NCBI GenBank assembly: GCA_016784945.1 | Contig: JADHTP010000153.1 | Span: forward strand, 1 to 7,408 | Length of the DNA: 7,408 nucleotides | Direction of reading: 5' to 3' | From: Deltaproteobacteria bacterium | GTDB lineage: Bacteria; Myxococcota_A; UBA9042; DTJE01 | In this document: positions 1 to 6,015 of the stretch, in pieces | Layout of the letters: each line of letters opens with the position of its first letter | Position numbering within the stretch: position 1 is the first letter of the stretch | Program-made: the position numbers and the translations under genes | The notes under the pieces: model-generated | Told to the model about the DNA's origin: nothing | Database searches by the model: none | The model's input: only the letters and a program-made list of their open reading frames with translations

Positions 1-81
1 AAGGAGCGCCGGATCATGTCCGAGGTCGTGGCCGAAAGGATCTGTAGCAACAGGGAGGCGATGGAAATCTTGTCACCGTAG
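1..81 (+). CDS. 3' end of an unidentified gene (partial)
   Basis: Frame 1 is open from the first base to a TAG at 79-81 and gives 26 residues ending in NREAMEILSP. The composition (E, R, I, V, M, A) looks like a real C-terminal helix, and the other two plus frames over this stretch give R/S/W/P/C-rich or stop-containing translations typical of off-frame reading. The start lies upstream of the window and no family can be named from so short a tail. It runs in the same direction as the following operon but is separated from it by about 210 bases that contain a promoter, so it is probably a separate transcription unit. Confidence 0.5.
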   Translation, partial: KERRIMSEVVAERICSNREAMEILSP

Positions 82-145
82 GTCCTGGGCCTTCCCCGTT
101 TCCTTTGCGCGTTCGTCGCCGGTCTCTCGGGACGCCTATATCCGA

Positions 146-289
146 ATGGAAATCTCGGCGTACAAGCGGTCCAGGAAACTCATGGATGAGTGGGTGGACC
201 TTGCCATCGAGGCGTCGAACGGCGGAGAGTGGTTCTTGACAGAACCGGCTTGGAAATGGCAAAATAACATCTACCGTTATGATGGGTGA
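146..289 (+). CDS. Doubtful small ORF, 47 aa, unknown
   Basis: ATG at 146 to TGA at 287-289 encodes a 47-residue peptide starting MEISAYKRSRKLMDEW and ending WQNNIYRYDG. The residue mix (charged helix-like first half, four W, few C or P) and the G/C-rich third positions look coding. However, there is no Shine-Dalgarno sequence before the ATG, and the frame stays open upstream to base 2 with off-frame-looking sequence. The 3' part overlaps the promoter at 236-265 and the stop lies just before the start of the lipoprotein gene. It could be a small gene, the remnant of a broken gene, or chance. I recognise no family. Confidence 0.22.
   Translation: MEISAYKRSRKLMDEWVDLAIEASNGGEWFLTEPAWKWQNNIYRYDG
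236..265 (+). promoter_or_regulatory. Sigma70-like promoter of the six-gene operon
   Basis: A perfect -35 box TTGACA lies at 236-241. The best -10 match is CAAAAT at 260-265 (4 of 6), after an 18-nt spacer, in an A/T-rich patch (AAATGGCAAAATAAC) that stands out from the G/C-rich surroundings. Transcription would begin near 272, which leaves about 22 nt of leader before the ATG at 294 but only about 7 nt before the alternative ATG at 279. The position and the lack of large gaps downstream make this the likely promoter for 294-5399. Confidence 0.5.
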
Positions 290-293
290 TCTG

Positions 294-683
294 ATGAAGG
301 GTCGATTCTGGTACAGAAGTGTCGTTTGCAGGTTCGTGCTGTTGAGTTTGCTGGTGGTCCTGCCTGGCCTTTTCGCCTGTGCGCATTACGGCCGGGCCAT
401 CCTGCCCCCCAAGACCGAGTTTTTCGTCACCACGGGCGACCTCGCCACCAAGGACTACCAACCCGTGGCCCTTGTACAGTCGGAACGTCAACTCTGCCGT
501 CCCTGCGGTCTCAGTCTCGCGTCAGCCATGGAGGAGATCGAGGACTCTCTGAAGACCGACCTCATCGACAAGGCGAAAGCACTGGGCGCCAATGGAATCA
601 TCAATCTTTCCTACAGTGTACAAACAGGTATGAATTTAGGTCTCGCGAGCGTTCGATGCAATGGGTTGGCGGTCAAGTACTGA
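294..683 (+). CDS. YbjQ-like (UPF0145-type) envelope lipoprotein
   Basis: This encodes a 129-residue predicted lipoprotein. An n-region with K2, R4, R8 and R13 precedes a hydrophobic stretch and a lipobox-like LFAC with the acceptor Cys at 29; Phe at -2 is unusual, so lipidation is likely but not certain. The C-terminal half (helix, then ALGANGIINLSYSV, then a closing strand around GLAVKY) resembles the YbjQ/UPF0145 fold, in which 'ALGAD.(V/I)' is followed by beta strands and a final 'GTAV'. Unlike E. coli YbjQ it is exported and carries a CRPC motif (CxxC) in the middle plus one later Cys. ATG 294 is preferred over ATG 279/282 because GGGTGA lies 5 nt upstream and the promoter suits it. It is the first gene of the operon. 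Its function is unknown. Confidence 0.75.
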   Translation: MKGRFWYRSVVCRFVLLSLLVVLPGLFACAHYGRAILPPKTEFFVTTGDLATKDYQPVALVQSERQLCRPCGLSLASAMEEIEDSLKTDLIDKAKALGANGIINLSYSVQTGMNLGLASVRCNGLAVKY

Positions 684-712
684 TCCATCCACATTGACCA
701 AGCCAGGTGATG

Positions 713-2005
713 ATGATCCGACGCGACGGTTTCCTTCCCGTTTTCATTGTCGCTGCCGTCCTGACGGTCGCCTCTCCCCTGTCGGCCCAGTCTCCAACGC
801 AAGTCTTCATCGAAGACTTCGACATTCAGAATGTTCGGGGATTGTCGAGCTCGGAGGCTCGGACTCTGAGTCAGGCCCTCGCCGCGGATATCCAGGCCAT
901 CATTGCCAGGGACTCCCGGCATCTCCCCATGACCTTCGAAAACCTGGAGTCCCAGCTTCGAAAAGAGAAGCGGGCCGAGGAAATGGCGTGCAGCCGAACC
1001 GATCAGAAGTGCATCCTGCGGATCCTCGACAATTATGGGTGTGAGGAGCGGGTGTTCGGTACCATCCGGCAGGTGGGCAACCAGGTGCAGATCTCCATTT
1101 CGTGGTTCCGGGGGACCGAGTTGGTACCCGGAGGGACGGGTACCAGCTACGCCGACCCGAATTCGAAGGCCATGAGTGAGGTTTCCAAGGAGATCGTGGC
1201 CAGAATGTTCAACATTCCCTATCGTTCGCCTGCCTTCAGTCGCCCCTCCAGGGCGGCTTCTCCCGCCCCCGGTAAACCACGGAAAACGGGGCGACAGGTG
1301 GCATCTGCCGCCGCCATCGCTCAGCAGGAGATCCTCATCCCGGCGGGTACATTCATCATGGGATCCAGTAACGGTGAGACGTGCGAGAAGCCCGAGCACC
1401 AGGTCAATCTTCCCGCCTACTACATCGATAAATATGAAGTCACACAGGCCATGTATGGCCTGTTTATCCGCAAGAAGAACAAGCCTCCGCCAAGCTGCCA
1501 TTGGGACCCTGAGAACAAGCCCAATCACCCCGTGGTCTGTGTCACCCGCCTGGATGCCCAGGCCTTTTGCGCGGAGCAGGGAAAAATCCTTCCTACGGAA
1601 GCGATGTGGGAAAAGGCGGCCAGAGGTCCCAGACCACGGAATTTCCCGTGGGGCGATGAACTCGCGAATTGCCAGAGGGCCGTCATGGACTCGGGATCTC
1701 CAGGTTGTGGTACGGGCTTTGCCATGGCCGTGGGGAAAAACCAATACGGCGCCAGCCCGTACGGTGTCCTGGACATGGCGGGAAATGTGGGTGAGTGGGT
1801 CCAGGACTTCTATTCCGTCGACTACTATGAGAACAGTCCCAGCGACAATCCCACGGGGCCTGTCACCGGCCCGCTGGGAGTCGTTCGTGGCGGAAACTGG
1901 GCCGATCCCCTGCCCCGGTACCTGAGGACGTCGAGTCGGGCCCGAAAACTCCCGTCCGAGTTGAATCGATACACGGGCTTCCGGTGTGTCCGGCCCGCCC
2001 GGTGA
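713..2005 (+). CDS. Exported TolB-N-like / FGE-like (SUMF1-type) fusion, probably non-catalytic
   Basis: The product has 430 residues. Residues 1-26 form a signal peptide ending LSAQ. Residues ~29-170 resemble the TolB N-terminal/CsgG-like fold: VFIEDFDI strand, a helix, then C93/C100/C110 and VFGTIRQVGNQVQISISW strands. A P/R/K/A-rich linker (~171-203) leads to an FGE-sulfatase domain (207-430) with the hallmarks IPAGTFIMGS, YYIDKYEVTQAMY, LPTEAMWEKAAR, FPWGDE, YGVLDMAGNVGEWVQD, VVRGGNW and GFRCVRP. True FGE has two active-site cysteines a few residues after GG(S/N)(Y/W); here those positions are D398 and Y403, so sulfatase-type cysteine oxidation is not expected and a binding or structural role is more likely. 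Mature-part cysteines number about nine. The AGGT at 705-708 favours ATG 713; GTG 707 and ATG 710 are alternatives. The gap from the previous gene is 29 nt. Confidence 0.9.
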   Translation: MIRRDGFLPVFIVAAVLTVASPLSAQSPTQVFIEDFDIQNVRGLSSSEARTLSQALAADIQAIIARDSRHLPMTFENLESQLRKEKRAEEMACSRTDQKCILRILDNYGCEERVFGTIRQVGNQVQISISWFRGTELVPGGTGTSYADPNSKAMSEVSKEIVARMFNIPYRSPAFSRPSRAASPAPGKPRKTGRQVASAAAIAQQEILIPAGTFIMGSSNGETCEKPEHQVNLPAYYIDKYEVTQAMYGLFIRKKNKPPPSCHWDPENKPNHPVVCVTRLDAQAFCAEQGKILPTEAMWEKAARGPRPRNFPWGDELANCQRAVMDSGSPGCGTGFAMAVGKNQYGASPYGVLDMAGNVGEWVQDFYSVDYYENSPSDNPTGPVTGPLGVVRGGNWADPLPRYLRTSSRARKLPSELNRYTGFRCVRPAR

Positions 2006-2021
2006 CGGCAAGGAACCCATC

Positions 2022-2738
2022 ATGTTTCGAGTAGAGCTGAATCCGAGGCTTGTCATGGGTATCGTGTGTGCCTGTGGCGTCCTCACGATTTCTCCTGTCG
2101 AGGCTGGGTTCCCTGAAGAAGAAGCCACCTTCACCTACTACCCGAACGGGTACACTCGGATCCAGAATCCCGCACATGTCGCCTCGCGGGGAGCCGATCT
2201 GGAACTCCGCGTGAGGAATCTGGACCTGTGGCCGGGCCAGGTGTCCGCGTGGAAGCAGGGTGCCGTGGAGTTTCAGTGCCTTGCGCTGCGGCACATCTCC
2301 ATCGACTACAGTCAGGCCGTTTCCAATCTGCGCGACCTCGACAGGTACTCCGATTCTCCTCCGATCAATAACGGCCCGGACGACCTGCTGATCATGCATG
2401 ACATGAAAGATGACATGGCTCGTAACTCCCTGGATATTCGTGTTTATCTCGGCGGGTTGGTGGACGAACATGCTATCATCCCGTTACAGGTGACCTATGG
2501 ATCCGATGGTGGAGCCGGCAACGGGTCCGCGAGCTTTCGCTACCGGGGCGACAGGGGCTTCGTCCGGGAGATCGAGTTTGACACCCAGCTTCAACAGGAC
2601 CCGGCCCAGGGCGGTACCCTGGTATTCATCGAACTTCGTGTTCGGACCGACTGGCGTGGAGTTTTCGTGTCCCGACGCCTCTTCAAGGACGAGGTCGTGC
2701 AGAAACTCCTGATGCTGGTCCTGTCGATGACGGGGTGA
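2022..2738 (+). CDS. Exported protein of unknown family
   Basis: The product has 238 residues. Residues 1-28 are a signal peptide (R3/R9, hydrophobic VMGIVCACGVLTI, SPVEA then GF) with probable signal peptidase I cleavage after A28. The mature part looks mostly beta: alternating strands such as DLELRVRNLDLW, SLDIRVYLGGL, ASFRYRGDRGFVREIEFDT and TLVFIELRVRTD, plus one acidic segment, MHDMKDDM (125-132). It has a single mature cysteine (C86) and ends with a short hydrophobic tail (KLLMLVLSM). The start is fixed by AAGGA at 2010-2014, 7 nt before the ATG; an in-frame GTG at 1986 would overlap the previous gene and lacks this site. It lies 16 nt after the FGE-like gene. I do not recognise the family. 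A soluble periplasmic or outer-membrane-associated beta protein fits best. Confidence 0.8.
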   Translation: MFRVELNPRLVMGIVCACGVLTISPVEAGFPEEEATFTYYPNGYTRIQNPAHVASRGADLELRVRNLDLWPGQVSAWKQGAVEFQCLALRHISIDYSQAVSNLRDLDRYSDSPPINNGPDDLLIMHDMKDDMARNSLDIRVYLGGLVDEHAIIPLQVTYGSDGGAGNGSASFRYRGDRGFVREIEFDTQLQQDPAQGGTLVFIELRVRTDWRGVFVSRRLFKDEVVQKLLMLVLSMTG

Positions 2739-2749
2739 AGTGAGAGCCG

Positions 2750-3877
2750 ATGAGGCACGATTTTTTCCGGCCGCTGGGTCGCGTTGTCGTTTTCCTGGGC
2801 CTGTGCCTGCTGTGTTCGGTCGGACTGAAAACCGCTACAGCGCAACCGTCTTCATCGGACCAGAGACTACGGCAGGGCTTGGATCTATTCCTCATAGGGC
2901 GATACGACGAGGCCCGGGAACGGTTCCAGGCGGAAGTGGACCATATGGTGAGTCCCCGTGCCGTGGCCTACCTCATCCTCACTGATATCCGCCTTGGTCA
3001 TTGTGAAGAAGCCTGGGACCTCCTCGAGTGGCTCGACCCGAAGTCGGTGGACGAGAAACTCTGGAAAGGGATTGTTGATGAATTCAGCTCTGGCAAGGGG
3101 GCCTGTGCCCCACCCGCCGGATTCACAGGGCCCGTGGATTCCGTATTCCGTTGTGATGGGCATGTGCGGGTTGATTCCGATCCTGAAGGCGCCGGCGTTT
3201 CCTACACCCAGCTCTACAAGGGGCCGATGATGATCGAGACGGACCCCACTCCCATCGACATCCGCAACCTCTGTCCCGGGAATCTCCAGATCCTGTTGAC
3301 GAAGTGGGGATACGAGCCGAAGGGTCTTGGCATTCGCCTGAAGCCTGATGATAATCTGGCCGTCGCAGTCGATCTGACGGCCTACGACCGCGATGAATTC
3401 CTGGATCGGTTTCGGAAACCGGTTGTTTTCGGAGTGGAGTGGATCTCGTTCGCGGGAAGATCCGAGGACGGGAAAAGATGGGGATTGTTCGACGGCTTCT
3501 CTGTGGGGCTGTCCGTGTCGCTCTTGCTGCGCGATTTCCGCCTTTCCGGTCAACTGCATTACCTGCGGATTCCCGAAAAACAAAGCGGCTTCCGACACGC
3601 GGCCGTTGCCCGAGCCCGGGCACAATATGTTTTTCCAATCTACCGTGATGGTCCACATCCCTTGCTGGATTCCCGTGTGATCTCGGTTTCTTTGGGTTTG
3701 GGAGCCGAGGCCATGGTCTGGGATCCGGTTGGGCTTGGTGGTTTTGTGGATCTGGAGATTCAAATATACTGGGTGACCTTGCGCGCCTTCTACAATCGTG
3801 ACTGGGGCCTGACGACCGGAAGGGGAATCGAATGGACCAGTGGTTTCGGTACTTCGGCCAATATCTGCCTCAGATAG
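2750..3877 (+). CDS. Exported TPR / PEGA-like / C-terminal beta-barrel protein
   Basis: The product has 375 residues. Residues 1-32 are a signal peptide (R2, R7, R11, hydrophobic core, ATAQ). Residues ~38-95 form TPR-like helical pairs (RLRQGLDLFLIGRYDEARER; AVAYLILTDIRLGHCEEAWD). Residues ~136-210 fit a PEGA-type surface domain: HVRVDSDPEGAGV, YKGPM.IETDPTPIDI, NLQILLTKWGYEP. From ~225 to the end come alternating amphipathic strands (VVFGVEWISFAG, GFSVGLSVSLLLRDF, RLSGQLHYLRI, RVISVSLGLGAEAM, GGFVDLEIQIYWVTLRAFYNR), as in a small outer-membrane barrel. Five cysteines lie in the mature part. The product probably sits in the outer membrane with its TPR in the periplasm, as a scaffold. It follows the previous gene by 11 nt, with only a weak purine-rich site, and its last 46 nt overlap the YidD-like gene. 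Confidence 0.8.
   Translation: MRHDFFRPLGRVVVFLGLCLLCSVGLKTATAQPSSSDQRLRQGLDLFLIGRYDEARERFQAEVDHMVSPRAVAYLILTDIRLGHCEEAWDLLEWLDPKSVDEKLWKGIVDEFSSGKGACAPPAGFTGPVDSVFRCDGHVRVDSDPEGAGVSYTQLYKGPMMIETDPTPIDIRNLCPGNLQILLTKWGYEPKGLGIRLKPDDNLAVAVDLTAYDRDEFLDRFRKPVVFGVEWISFAGRSEDGKRWGLFDGFSVGLSVSLLLRDFRLSGQLHYLRIPEKQSGFRHAAVARARAQYVFPIYRDGPHPLLDSRVISVSLGLGAEAMVWDPVGLGGFVDLEIQIYWVTLRAFYNRDWGLTTGRGIEWTSGFGTSANICLR
3818..3825 (+). promoter_or_regulatory. Ribosome binding site inside the upstream gene, for the YidD-like gene
   Basis: GGAAGGGG lies 6 nt before the ATG at 3832, within the last codons of the TPR/barrel gene. It is a good Shine-Dalgarno match and supports the 46-nt overlap as real, with translational coupling between the two genes. 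Confidence 0.6.
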
Positions 3878-4353
3878 CCTGCACGGTGGTTGCCTTATTC
3901 CTGATCCTTGGTGTTCCGGGGACTTCCCGTGCTGATTGGTGGCCCGAGGGATGGTACGATCAGGCGCAGCAGGGCGCACCGGGCAGCTATCCCGACATCG
4001 ATGCCATGGAAGTGCCCTTCTTCTGGGACACAGCTGAGCCCGCCAAGATTCTGAGCATTGCTTTCATCAGGACCTATCAGACCGGCTTTTCGAAGTTTCG
4101 CATGGGGCACTGTCCGTTCCATCCATCGTGTTCGAGATACGGCCTGCGGGCCATCAGCGACTACGGCGCCTTCTGGGGCTGGCTCATGACCATCGACCGG
4201 ATGTTCTTCCGCGAAAACCAGGACATGTACCACAACTATCCCAGAGTAGATGTCGGTCTGGAGTCACGGCCCTATAATCCGCCGCGGCTCGACTTCCTGT
4301 TCGAGGACGTCGAAAAACCCCTGGTACCCTCAACAGGAGCAACCGAATGGTGA
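3832..4353 (+). CDS. YidD-like domain protein with N-terminal export/anchor segment and C-terminal extension
   Basis: The product has 173 residues. Residues 75-128 match the YidD (DUF37, membrane protein insertion efficiency factor) signature: IAFIRTYQ, then GHCPFHPSCSRYGLRAISDYG, then GWLMTIDRM, corresponding to IR.YQ, C.F.P.CS.Y and the alternating helix in E. coli YidD. The usual C-terminal 'KCHP' is replaced by FREN. YidD proteins are normally about 70-100 residues, lie on the cytoplasmic side and sit beside rnpA and yidC. This one has a hydrophobic segment (~13-30, ending GTSRADWW) that looks like a signal peptide or anchor, a W/D-rich spacer (35-70) and a 45-residue tail with RPYNPPRLDFLFEDV. 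The domain may therefore work in the periplasm or at the outer membrane. It lies between two TPR proteins and overlaps both. The domain call is firm; the role is inferred. Confidence 0.85.
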   Translation: MDQWFRYFGQYLPQIACTVVALFLILGVPGTSRADWWPEGWYDQAQQGAPGSYPDIDAMEVPFFWDTAEPAKILSIAFIRTYQTGFSKFRMGHCPFHPSCSRYGLRAISDYGAFWGWLMTIDRMFFRENQDMYHNYPRVDVGLESRPYNPPRLDFLFEDVEKPLVPSTGATEW

Positions 4354-5399
4354 GATTTAACCGCTGCCGGACCATTCCGGTACTTGCGATGGTGCTGGCC
4401 CTGGCACCAGTCAACGAAGCGTCGGCGCAGGCTGTCGACGAAACCGAGCCTCCACAGGATGGCTCCGGCAGGGAACAGGCGGCGTCCCAGACGCCTGGGG
4501 AAGCAGGGACAGGTTCGGATCAGATCAAGCACGAAGAGACGGCAACAGACGATGCTCATCCGGGCAAGAGTCGGCTTGCAGACGAGTTCTTCACGGAGGG
4601 GGATTACTTTCGGGCCATCACTGAATACCGGCGCGAGGGGTTCCTTTCAGCGGATACTTCCTGCAAGGCCGCGCTATGGCGCAGGATCGGGGAGTCCTAT
4701 CTGAAGGCCAAGCGGTACAACGAGGCCATCAGGGTTTTCGAAAAGCTGACCGACGACTCGATTCCGTCCGAGGTACGGGACTCGGCCCGGTACTGGATTG
4801 CTCTGACCTACTATGAGTCGGGCGTTCTCCCCCAGGCTGCAAAACACCTTTCGTTGTGCAGAGATGATCTGGGCTGTTCCAGGTCCGTTGGACCTGACCG
4901 ACTGACGCTGGCCGAGGCCGCGTTTCTCTTCGAGGAAGAAAAGTGGGACGAAAGCCACCATGCTCTGGTTGATTTTGATGACCGATACCCTGGCACGAAA
5001 TTCAGGGAAACAGTTGGAACCATCCGGGATCAGGTCCAGATCGGAAAGGAACTGCCCACGAAAAGTCCGGTCCTGGCAAGTATTCTGTCGGCGATAATCC
5101 CGGGCGCGGGTCAGTTGTACGGGGAGCGCTACAGGGATGGGGGCAAGGCTTTCCTGCTCGTCGGGGCGCTTGGGGGCCTCACAGGGGGGCTGTTCTATAT
5201 TGAATCGAAGGACCTGAACACCAGTTGGGTGCTGCCGAGCCTGGTTGCCGTGGTGACGGCTGTTTTCTACGGCTCCAACATCTACGGTGCCGCCAACGGT
5301 GCACGAATGACGAACATCATGACGCGCAGCAAGTTCTTCCACGAGTCGCGCCCCAGCTATCATGATGAACTGTGGCCTGATGAACCGGACGGCCCCTGA
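4347..5399 (+). CDS. Exported TPR protein with C-terminal PGAGQ-type membrane module
   Basis: The product has 350 residues. Residues 1-28 are a signal peptide ending SAQA. A low-complexity acidic/Q/G/T linker follows (~29-75). TPR-like repeats run from ~77 to 225: ADEFFTEGDYFRAITEYRRE, ALWRRIGESYLKAKRYNEAIRVFEKL, SARYWIALTYYESGVLPQAAKHL, LAEAAFLFEEEKWDESHHAL. From 238 a membrane module begins with SPVLASILSAIIPGAGQLYGERYRDGGKAFLLV, then two or three hydrophobic segments (268-285, 294-312). The P-G-x-G-Q-x-Y...G motif is found in small membrane proteins of the TM2/DUF5683 type. Cysteines are at 106, 171 and 177. AGGAG at 4335-4339 lies 7 nt before the ATG, which overlaps the YidD-like stop by 7 nt (ATGGTGA). 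It is the last gene of the operon and probably anchors and recruits partners next to the YidD-like protein. Confidence 0.85.
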   Translation: MVRFNRCRTIPVLAMVLALAPVNEASAQAVDETEPPQDGSGREQAASQTPGEAGTGSDQIKHEETATDDAHPGKSRLADEFFTEGDYFRAITEYRREGFLSADTSCKAALWRRIGESYLKAKRYNEAIRVFEKLTDDSIPSEVRDSARYWIALTYYESGVLPQAAKHLSLCRDDLGCSRSVGPDRLTLAEAAFLFEEEKWDESHHALVDFDDRYPGTKFRETVGTIRDQVQIGKELPTKSPVLASILSAIIPGAGQLYGERYRDGGKAFLLVGALGGLTGGLFYIESKDLNTSWVLPSLVAVVTAVFYGSNIYGAANGARMTNIMTRSKFFHESRPSYHDELWPDEPDGP

Positions 5400-5409
5400 A
5401 TCCGGCTGT

Positions 5410-6015
5410 TTACTGACGAAGGTGGGTACGAACGATCTTGTCGAGGTAGTCTTTCTTGCCAGAGAGCACCCTGAGAACCTTCCCATCGGGTCCGATGATG
5501 AACACTGCCGGAAGGGCGAGGGCATCACCGATGTACCGGCGTGGAACCGCGTCCCTGAAATATGGATCTCTCAGGATTGGAATCCTGAGTTTGTGCCTGG
5601 TGGCATATTGTCTGACCCGTTCGACCACATCCTTCCCAGTGCCCTCGTCTGAGCCTTCGACCAGGATCGAGTAGACTCGGACCCGGTCAGGACCGAGAGA
5701 CGCCTGGATTCGTTCGAGGATGGGCATTTCCTCCTTGCACGGCTTGCACCACAGTGCGAAGAAATTGACGACTACCAGGTCCGGCGGGTTCTTCGCCCGC
5801 GGCCCCACCACATCGCGAAGCCGGACCGAGGAATCCTTTTTCGGCGGCGAGATGATGTCGAGGTTGAAGTTGGGAGCCATCATACCGGTCCGTATGGGGA
5901 AGGAATCCGGGGACACGTTGCCATCCGATTGCGCCTGGGCAACACTCATCGACATGACCACAGCCACCGGCACGATGAAGGCGACCAGAAAGGCAATTCT
6001 GCAGGGCAAGGTCAT
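5410..6015 (-). CDS. TlpA/ResA-like periplasmic thioredoxin
   Basis: The product has 201 residues. Residues 1-29 form a signal peptide or N-terminal anchor (hydrophobic ~8-25, AQAQ). The thioredoxin-like fold starts near 43: GMMAPNFNL, then VVVNFFALWCKPCKEEMPIL with the active site C90-K-P-C93, then RVYSILVEGSDEG, PILRDPYFRDAVPRRY, ALPAVFIIGPDGKV with the cis-proline P169 before the V/I strand, and a final helix. This is the AhpC/TSA-Redoxin TlpA/ResA pattern, a periplasmic thiol-disulfide reductase. No cysteine beyond the CKPC pair is expected after export. GGGGGGA lies 5 nt before the ATG, which overlaps the stop of the LPP20-like gene (ATGA), so the two are co-translated. It converges on the plus-strand operon with 10 nt between stop codons. 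Likely partners are cysteines of neighbouring exported proteins or a cytochrome c pathway. Confidence 0.92.
   Translation of the reverse strand: MTLPCRIAFLVAFIVPVAVVMSMSVAQAQSDGNVSPDSFPIRTGMMAPNFNLDIISPPKKDSSVRLRDVVGPRAKNPPDLVVVNFFALWCKPCKEEMPILERIQASLGPDRVRVYSILVEGSDEGTGKDVVERVRQYATRHKLRIPILRDPYFRDAVPRRYIGDALALPAVFIIGPDGKVLRVLSGKKDYLDKIVRTHLRQ

Noticed and set aside
611..2134. A 507-codon open frame on the minus strand opposite the FGE-like gene
   Set aside because: It is antisense to a gene with clear FGE hallmarks and a signal peptide. Its translation is G/R/H/P-rich with no recognisable domain, as expected for a mirror frame in GC-rich DNA.
2885..3979. A 364-codon open frame on the minus strand opposite the TPR/PEGA/barrel gene
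   Set aside because: The plus strand has a signal peptide, TPR-like repeats and a beta-strand pattern, while the minus product has no coherent domain and would cross the start of the YidD-like gene.
5385..5405. Possible terminator hairpin between the convergent genes (CCGGA ... TCCGG)
   Set aside because: It has only a 5-bp stem with an 11-nt loop and no U-rich tract beyond a short GTTT. Too weak to call.
4674..5528. A 284-codon minus-strand open frame opposite the last operon gene
   Set aside because: It opposes the TPR/PGAGQ protein and the end of the thioredoxin gene, and the translation lacks any recognisable motif.
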